From: Thalassia testudinum
Lineage: Eukaryota; Streptophyta; Magnoliopsida; Alismatales; Hydrocharitaceae
DNA: 64,000 nt
NCBI GenBank assembly: GCA_037157565.1
Contig: JAZHRO010000002.1
Location: 31,516,501-31,580,500 of the forward strand
Direction: 5' to 3'
Both the position numbers and the translations under genes were made by a program. Every line of letters starts with the position of its first letter. Positions within the stretch are counted from its first letter, which is position 1. The notes under the pieces were generated by a model, which worked only from the letters and a program-made list of their open reading frames with translations, was not told where the DNA came from and did no database searches. This document shows, in pieces, positions 59,261-64,000 of this stretch.

Positions 59261-60271
59261 ATGCCACAAGAAACAGAGCATTTCCTTTGTTAGTTCTCAC
59301 GCATGGAGGAGACCACAGCTGGAGGCGTGAAGCTCACTGAAGGTCGAGTGGGCTGAGGGCTACTCGGTGGTGGTGGTAGTATGGTGAATGGTTGCCGGAG
59401 CAGGTGGCGTCGAGCGATGGAAGGTGGTGGATTGCACTTCTTGATGCTTGGGAGTGGCATGCAGTGAGGAGAGGGGTGAGCGCTAGCTGCTGGTGGGTTG
59501 CACACACGCGTGGAGGTGTGGCATGGCGTTGTGCTAGTGGCGTGCAGAAGAGAGAGCCCTGCTAGGTGCACGGAGGCGTGGCGAGGAGGGAGGTGACTGT
59601 TGGAGGTGGTGAGGAGCAGTGCTGGCCGCATGTGGAACACTACTGCATGTGGGGGAGATTGGTGCGGATGGGTGCGAGGTGTGGTCACTTGCCGTGCGTG
59701 GGTGGTGCGAGGAGAGGACCAACTTGTGGGGCTGTAGGGATGGAATGTTAGGTTCCTCTGTGAAGAAGATGAATAGTATGTTGTAAAAGAAAATAGAATC
59801 AAAGAGAAAATAAAGAAGAAGAAGGAGATAGATAAATGGCAAGATTGGATGAGCTCTCCCATGGTAATGGCCAGGGGTAGTGCCTCGCTCGATTGGAGCA
59901 TGGAGTGTGCTGTCGGCCCACGAGGCCGACCGGGTGCACTGCGTGCTACCACTACGTAGGAGGGTAGTAACATCGACGACATGCGGGAAGTAGGTAGTGT
60001 GAGGGTAAGCACAGTGAAGGTGGAGTGAAAATGGAGCCTCCTTTTGCACAGTAGCAGCTCTTTTCTTTTATAATTATGGCAGCAAATTCAAATACCGTCC
60101 TTCAATGATCATGAATGGTCTTCAATGGCAGCCAACCCATCCTCCATCAATACAATATGAAAATGAATTAATGTATATTTTATGCATGAACCCTTAATAA
60201 AAACTAATTCCTATTTCTGGTACATGTATGCAACCTACTTCTAATGCATGCTATTTGTATTTTGCATTTAC
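59261..60271 (-). mobile_element. Element E 5' LTR, segment 2 (R and promoter)
   Basis: Continues segment 1 after the copia insertion. A TATA box on the minus strand (ATTATAAAAG, about 60067-60077) fits the promoter. The GC-rich stretch 59290-60012 is open on the minus strand but shows only Pro/Ser/His-rich low-complexity sequence, so it is not called as a gene. Confidence 0.55.
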
Positions 60272-61204
60272 TTTTTTTTTTTAGGTGAAAAAGAATGCTA
60301 TCGAATCACCAATAGCAATCCAGGAGAGCTTTTATTGATTAAAAAATAGCAAAAAAGTTACATGAGTGAACCCCATAGGTGTGTGAGATTCCAGCAATTA
60401 TTGATAATATTATCCACATTCACTGGACTCTCCTAAAACAACCTCTCATTTCTAGCTCTCCATACCGACCATAGAACTGCCACCGTGGGCAAGTATGGCT
60501 TATTCACCATCAAGAAGGAACTCCAGAGGCTCTCCCACGTGGGAATAGATTCCCTACACACCTTCCTCCAGACACAATCTGTAATCATGCAAGTAGAAAA
60601 AATATGAATACTGGAATCATTATGCATCCCACACAAGTGGCAAAAGTGAGTGGGGGTGCCCATTCTCCTATGCCTCAGATCTCCAGTTATTAGGCCATCT
60701 CTTCTGCATAACCACAAAAAAATTTGTACCTTCAATGGTACCTTCAATTTCCATAGCTTTTTCCCAACCTCATCCACTTCAGCCATTCTGGACGAATTGG
60801 CAAGCTTATCATAAACAGCCATTGAGGAGAACATACCCTCCCATTTGTATGTGTCATACTCCTCAGGTGTGGGTTTGAATGCAGCAAGTTCCTGCATAGG
60901 ACATTCATTTTCTACTCGTGTTCTTCTTTCATGACCATTCCCCATCTCATTGTTCAAAGACCAATTCTCGGAGGTCGTGTCCCAGTAGTCATACACCATA
61001 GCATCTTTATCAGTAGCAGCTGAAAATGCAAGGGGGTACCTATCTTTTATCACCCCACCAGGTAGCCAATTTTCCAACCAAAATTTAAAACTTTTCCCAT
61101 CTCCTAAGACAGACTTGAAAAGACTCCAATTATCTGCCAAGGCATGCACCACTGATGACCAGAAAGGCGATGGTTTATGAGGATTTAGGCGGTTCTTCTC
61201 ATCA
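60272..61204 (-). mobile_element. 5'-truncated LINE
   Basis: A T run at 60272-60282 (poly-A tail on the minus strand) marks the 3' end. A target duplication of TTGCATTTAC plus following T's occurs at 60262-60271 and again at 61205-61218. The body is about 0.93 kb. The frame inside is unbroken, suggesting a fairly recent insertion. Confidence 0.9.
60433..61204 (-). CDS. C-terminal part of LINE ORF2 with zf-RVT domain
   Basis: The minus strand is open from the truncation point to the stop at 60433. The ATG at 61236 lies in the flanking target site, so the first ~11 residues of the open frame are not LINE sequence. The domain seen is the zinc-binding reverse-transcriptase-associated domain (zf-RVT) of plant L1-type LINEs, with LWKLKVPLKVQIFLWLC, CHLCGMHNDSSIHIFSTC and VWRKVCRESIPTW. 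The upstream part, FWSSVVHALADNWSLFKSVL and GDGKSFKFWLENWLPGG, is the usual segment between the polymerase and this domain. The polymerase and endonuclease are lost by 5' truncation. The remnant has no expected activity of its own. Confidence 0.9.
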
Positions 61205-61218
61205 TTGCATTTACTTTT

Positions 61219-61408
61219 AATGTATGAACTGTTCATATTAGTTTATAGTGCATGCATGCAAAAGTTGTAGATAAAATGAATGTAATGCCTACAAGCAAAT
61301 ATATATAAACTACATTATTTACTTCCTAATGCATGCTATTTATATGTTAATATTACTCTAATGTCTAGGCATTTAAGTAACTAATTAGCCCACAAATATG
61401 GGCTCATC
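61219..61408 (-). mobile_element. Element E 5' LTR, segment 3 (U3 end)
   Basis: Runs to ATCA at 61408. On the minus strand it begins TGATGAGCCCATATTTGTGG, with AGCCCA/TGGGCT arms, the same kind of hairpin start as families A and B. This supports 61408 as the outer edge of element E. Confidence 0.55.
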
Positions 61409-62580
61409 AACTCACCTATTTTTGATCTAGTTGAGCATGATTAACCACCATAATTCGATAGGGAATTGGACATTGATCAAAATGATAGCCACATTTTGTC
61501 CACCTCTGATCCCACCAGTAGGATTCATACATTCTCAACAGAACCATTATCTTTTGAGGACCCCTACTTTGATTCGGTAGAGTCGATTCAGCCAAACCCC
61601 TGATTTGCATTTCCACATCTATTTGAGCCATAAAGCATTTGGTGGGCTCCACACCTATTGATTCACATCCATCAACCCACCAGACTGATTGGGTTTGGTT
61701 TGCATCATCATCCAATTGATCTAAACAAGCACCTGGTTGGACCAACTAGACTACTCATCAAGGTGCTTGTTCTACAAAATTCCTCCAATTTGACCACCCC
61801 TTCTCTTTGATCATCTTCTGCTTGGCTGAAGGCATTGAATTTAGTGCTTAACGGGAGGCAACTCGTCATTCTGAAAAACCTGAGATCCTTATGATCATCT
61901 TTTTGAGTTGCATTCCTATTGCATTTTAGGGTTTAACTTTAGAACAACTGACTCCACCTTTGATACCTGTATTAAAGCTTGAAATCGTCCGCAACAGTCA
62001 TCCCAACCCATTTACCCACCCTTTGACCTGGTTCTAAAATTTGAACTAACCTGAATTTGAACCCACCCGGTTTACAATGAGGACATTACAAAACTTAGGC
62101 ATGGGGGGTATTAAGTGCAAAATAAGTGGGTAAGTCAATTCTCTAAGGTGTTCTTATAAAAAAATATATATATTCAAAAAAAGAAAACGGAGAAAGGGGA
62201 GGAAGATTTTGTGAAATGAATGAAAAATAATTCTTGTGGAGGAAAAGAGGAGTATGTACAAAAAATGTCAAAGGAGAAAAATCAAAGAAAAACTTGATAG
62301 TCCTAGCAATTGATTATGGATCCTATTTAAGTTTTATGCCAAATCAAAACAAGGATTAAGTCCTGAGACAAGGAGATAAATAAAGAGTACCGACCTTAGT
62401 CCTCTTGGGCCTATTATAGGGCTTAAACACTCATGTATTTGTTAAGATCTGGACTAATCCTCAAGAGGTTGAGAAAAGTGCGAAGCTGATGTATTAAGTC
62501 TAAGGCTTAGGGATTATTTGGCTTTGTTGCCTGCCCTTTGGTTTGCGAGACTGATGGTAATGCCATCATTCGCCATAACT
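61409..62580 (+). mobile_element. Decayed 3' region of an Athila-like element
   Basis: Carries GGCTGAAGGCATTGAATTTA with GGGAGGCAACTCG (61833-61873) and, 230 bp later, ACAATGAGGACATT...GGCATGGGGGG (62076-62107). These two blocks mark the post-pol region of the A and B families. No intact coding frame is seen. The 5' side was removed or displaced by element E. Confidence 0.6.
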
Positions 62581-62736
62581 AGCTTGAATTACTCAAATTA
62601 AGAGATAAATGCCCCTGAAAGATTGCCTGAGGATAATAATTCTACTTAGATCAATTTTAAGGAAAGAACAATAAAACATGGCTAAATCTGCAGTTTTAAC
62701 ATCACATAATGAATGCAGAGTAACCATGGGATCACC

Positions 62737-64000
62737 TGTCATGACCCGATCCCAGATCCCTACAGGGCATGAGACCGACTCGGCTCGATTAATCCCAAGA
62801 TCCAATCGTCAAACAAGAAATAACCAAATAACATTCAACAAACCACAATCACACAAGTATAGTAGCTAAGCAGAAAGAAATTAACAATAGGGGGAAAGGA
62901 ACAGTAATATTATATGTCATAATACAGCCATCACAACAAAAATGAGTACATATAGCAGAAACAAGGCTATAGAAACTCACTACACCAAACAATAGAACTA
63001 AAGCTAGGCTCGACTAGACCTAGTGTCCTCAGCAGTCGGTAGCTCGGGCTACTCAAATCCCTGACCTGTACAAAATTATTTAATTGGAGTCAGCTAATGC
63101 TGAGTAGAGTGGTGGCTAAGAAGTAACATGCATTTAACAAGTAGTTTAACATATAATTTTTCGTTTCCAATTATATTATACATGTTGGTGCATAGAGATC
63201 TCTAATTAGAATTCATCACATTAATTAATCTTCTTGTTCCTTATAGGAACGATTTTGCTTGTAGCTTCCCATGATGTAGGATGCCCACATGGCACTCTCT
63301 TGGCCGGAGGAGTCCCTCCGTGGTAGTCCTACACTTGGTCTACCACCCCGATGTCACAATCGTGATGTAGCGGTGACTACAGCACACGTGATAAGCGTGC
63401 GGGTAGATACCCCACACTAGCACGTGGTTAGTTATTTCCGCTAGCGGGTACACCTCAACGTACAGTGCGGAACAGTATAGGGCCTTACCCTCTCAGAACA
63501 TAACAGAAGGGTCTCGCCCCTCCTCAGTCCACGTACCCTCGTCTGACTATCTCGGTTTACCCAACGGGCTAACAAGAGTTAGTGTAGGGTGGCCATACCT
63601 AGCCCTGGGCCCCCTGGGGCGGCTAGCTCCCCCCTACACTAAGTAGCTCACCTCAATACCACGTACATGAGGGCTAGTAAGAGTCGACGTAGAGTGGCCA
63701 AACCCACCGCAGGTCTTAACCCAAGGGCGGCAAGCTCCCCTCTACACTATAAGGGATAGTTTCTCTCTTTGGTACCATGTACACGAAGGTCAGCTTACTT
63801 CCCTTAATAACTACCCATGGGCGGCAATCTCCAGAACCATCCGGTTCTTTGTATTATGGCATTCTTGTCTACATTCCCTGTAGGGTTCGTACATGAGTTT
63901 TTTCCACATCCTAGTTGGAATGTACAGAACAAGCAGTTCAGTTTCCCTTTTTATCACAGTATGGGTCCATTTTAGATAATATAGGCAGCTTTTGATTACT
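62737..64000. repeat. Unclassified repeat, possible LTR starting TGTCATGACCCG
   Basis: TGTCATGACCCGATCCC at 62737 resembles the start of some plant gypsy LTRs. The sequence style differs from the rest of the window. No second copy, primer site or coding frame is visible, and it continues past the right edge. The ~150 bp before it (62581-62736) shows nothing I can name. Confidence 0.35.
63566..63832. repeat. Imperfect ~105-bp tandem repeats
   Basis: Two clear units (63566-63642 and 63671-63753) share GGGCTA, AAGAGT, GTGGCCA, GGGCGGC and CTACACTA in the same order. A third, weaker unit ends near 63832 (GGGCGGCAATCTCC). Confidence 0.6.

Noticed and set aside
59290..60012. A 240-codon minus-strand frame rich in Pro, Ser and His
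   Set aside because: Low-complexity translation of GC-rich LTR sequence with an overlapping open frame at 59534-60049. No domain or homologous copy is seen.
61416..61745. A 109-codon minus-strand frame
   Set aside because: It is antisense to the decayed Athila-like 3' region, and the plus strand reads more like the broken coding sequence. No motif was found.

Overview
This window is plant nuclear DNA, almost certainly from a flowering plant with a large repeat-rich genome. It holds no recognisable host gene, rRNA or tRNA gene, and no bacterial or organellar sequence. Nearly everything is nested LTR retrotransposons of the Athila branch of Ty3/gypsy. There is also one gag-only Ty1/copia element, one 5'-truncated LINE, and the edge of a different LTR-like repeat at the right end. 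The species cannot be named from the sequence.

Families (names used only here). Family A is Athila-type, with LTRs of about 2.2-2.3 kb whose U3 is dense in AGCT. Family B is Athila-type, with LTRs of about 1.6-1.8 kb; it has one autonomous copy and three non-autonomous copies in which gag-pol is replaced by an unrelated frame, ORF-N. Families C and E are older Athila-like elements on the minus strand; E carries another non-gag-pol frame, ORF-D. Most Athila-type copies use a primer-binding site complementary to the 3' end of tRNA-Asp. The copia element uses an initiator-Met-tRNA type site.

Layout. 1-3234: leader, primer site and 5' LTR of a minus-strand A element, inserted head-to-head into the 3' end of a plus-strand A element (3235-5683). 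5684-7143: C gag fragment, minus. 7144-25309: composite B array, LTR / gag-pol / hybrid LTR / ORF-N body / LTR, plus. 25310-28945: C leader, primer site and LTR, minus. 28946-30797: ORF-D body of E, minus. 30798-38295: non-autonomous B element, minus, inserted in the E leader. 38301-38959: rest of the E leader and its primer site. 38962-61408: E 5' LTR, split by the copia element (39315-59255) and by a LINE (60272-61204). The copia LTRs are themselves split by an A element (39411-47171) and a non-autonomous B element (51000-58630). 61409-62580: decayed 3' region of another Athila-like element. 62737-64000: a different repeat, possibly an LTR, with internal tandem repeats.

How the parts work together. 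The autonomous B copy encoded gag, protease, reverse transcriptase, RNase H and integrase and could have mobilised the ORF-N copies, which share its LTRs, primer site, leader and 3' region. The insertion order can be read from target-site duplications: TATTA for copia into E, CCTGG for B into copia, ACYAC for A into copia, RAAGT for B into E, and TTGCATTTAC plus T's for the LINE. All coding regions are broken by stops or frameshifts except the short LINE frame, so the locus is old and probably heterochromatic.

The most interesting signals are the conserved ORF-N cargo, a tRNA-like box A/box B module in every B-family U3, a putative leader intron whose 3' splice site is also where autonomous and non-autonomous elements stop matching, and a hybrid two-TATA LTR that records fusion of two neighbouring insertions.
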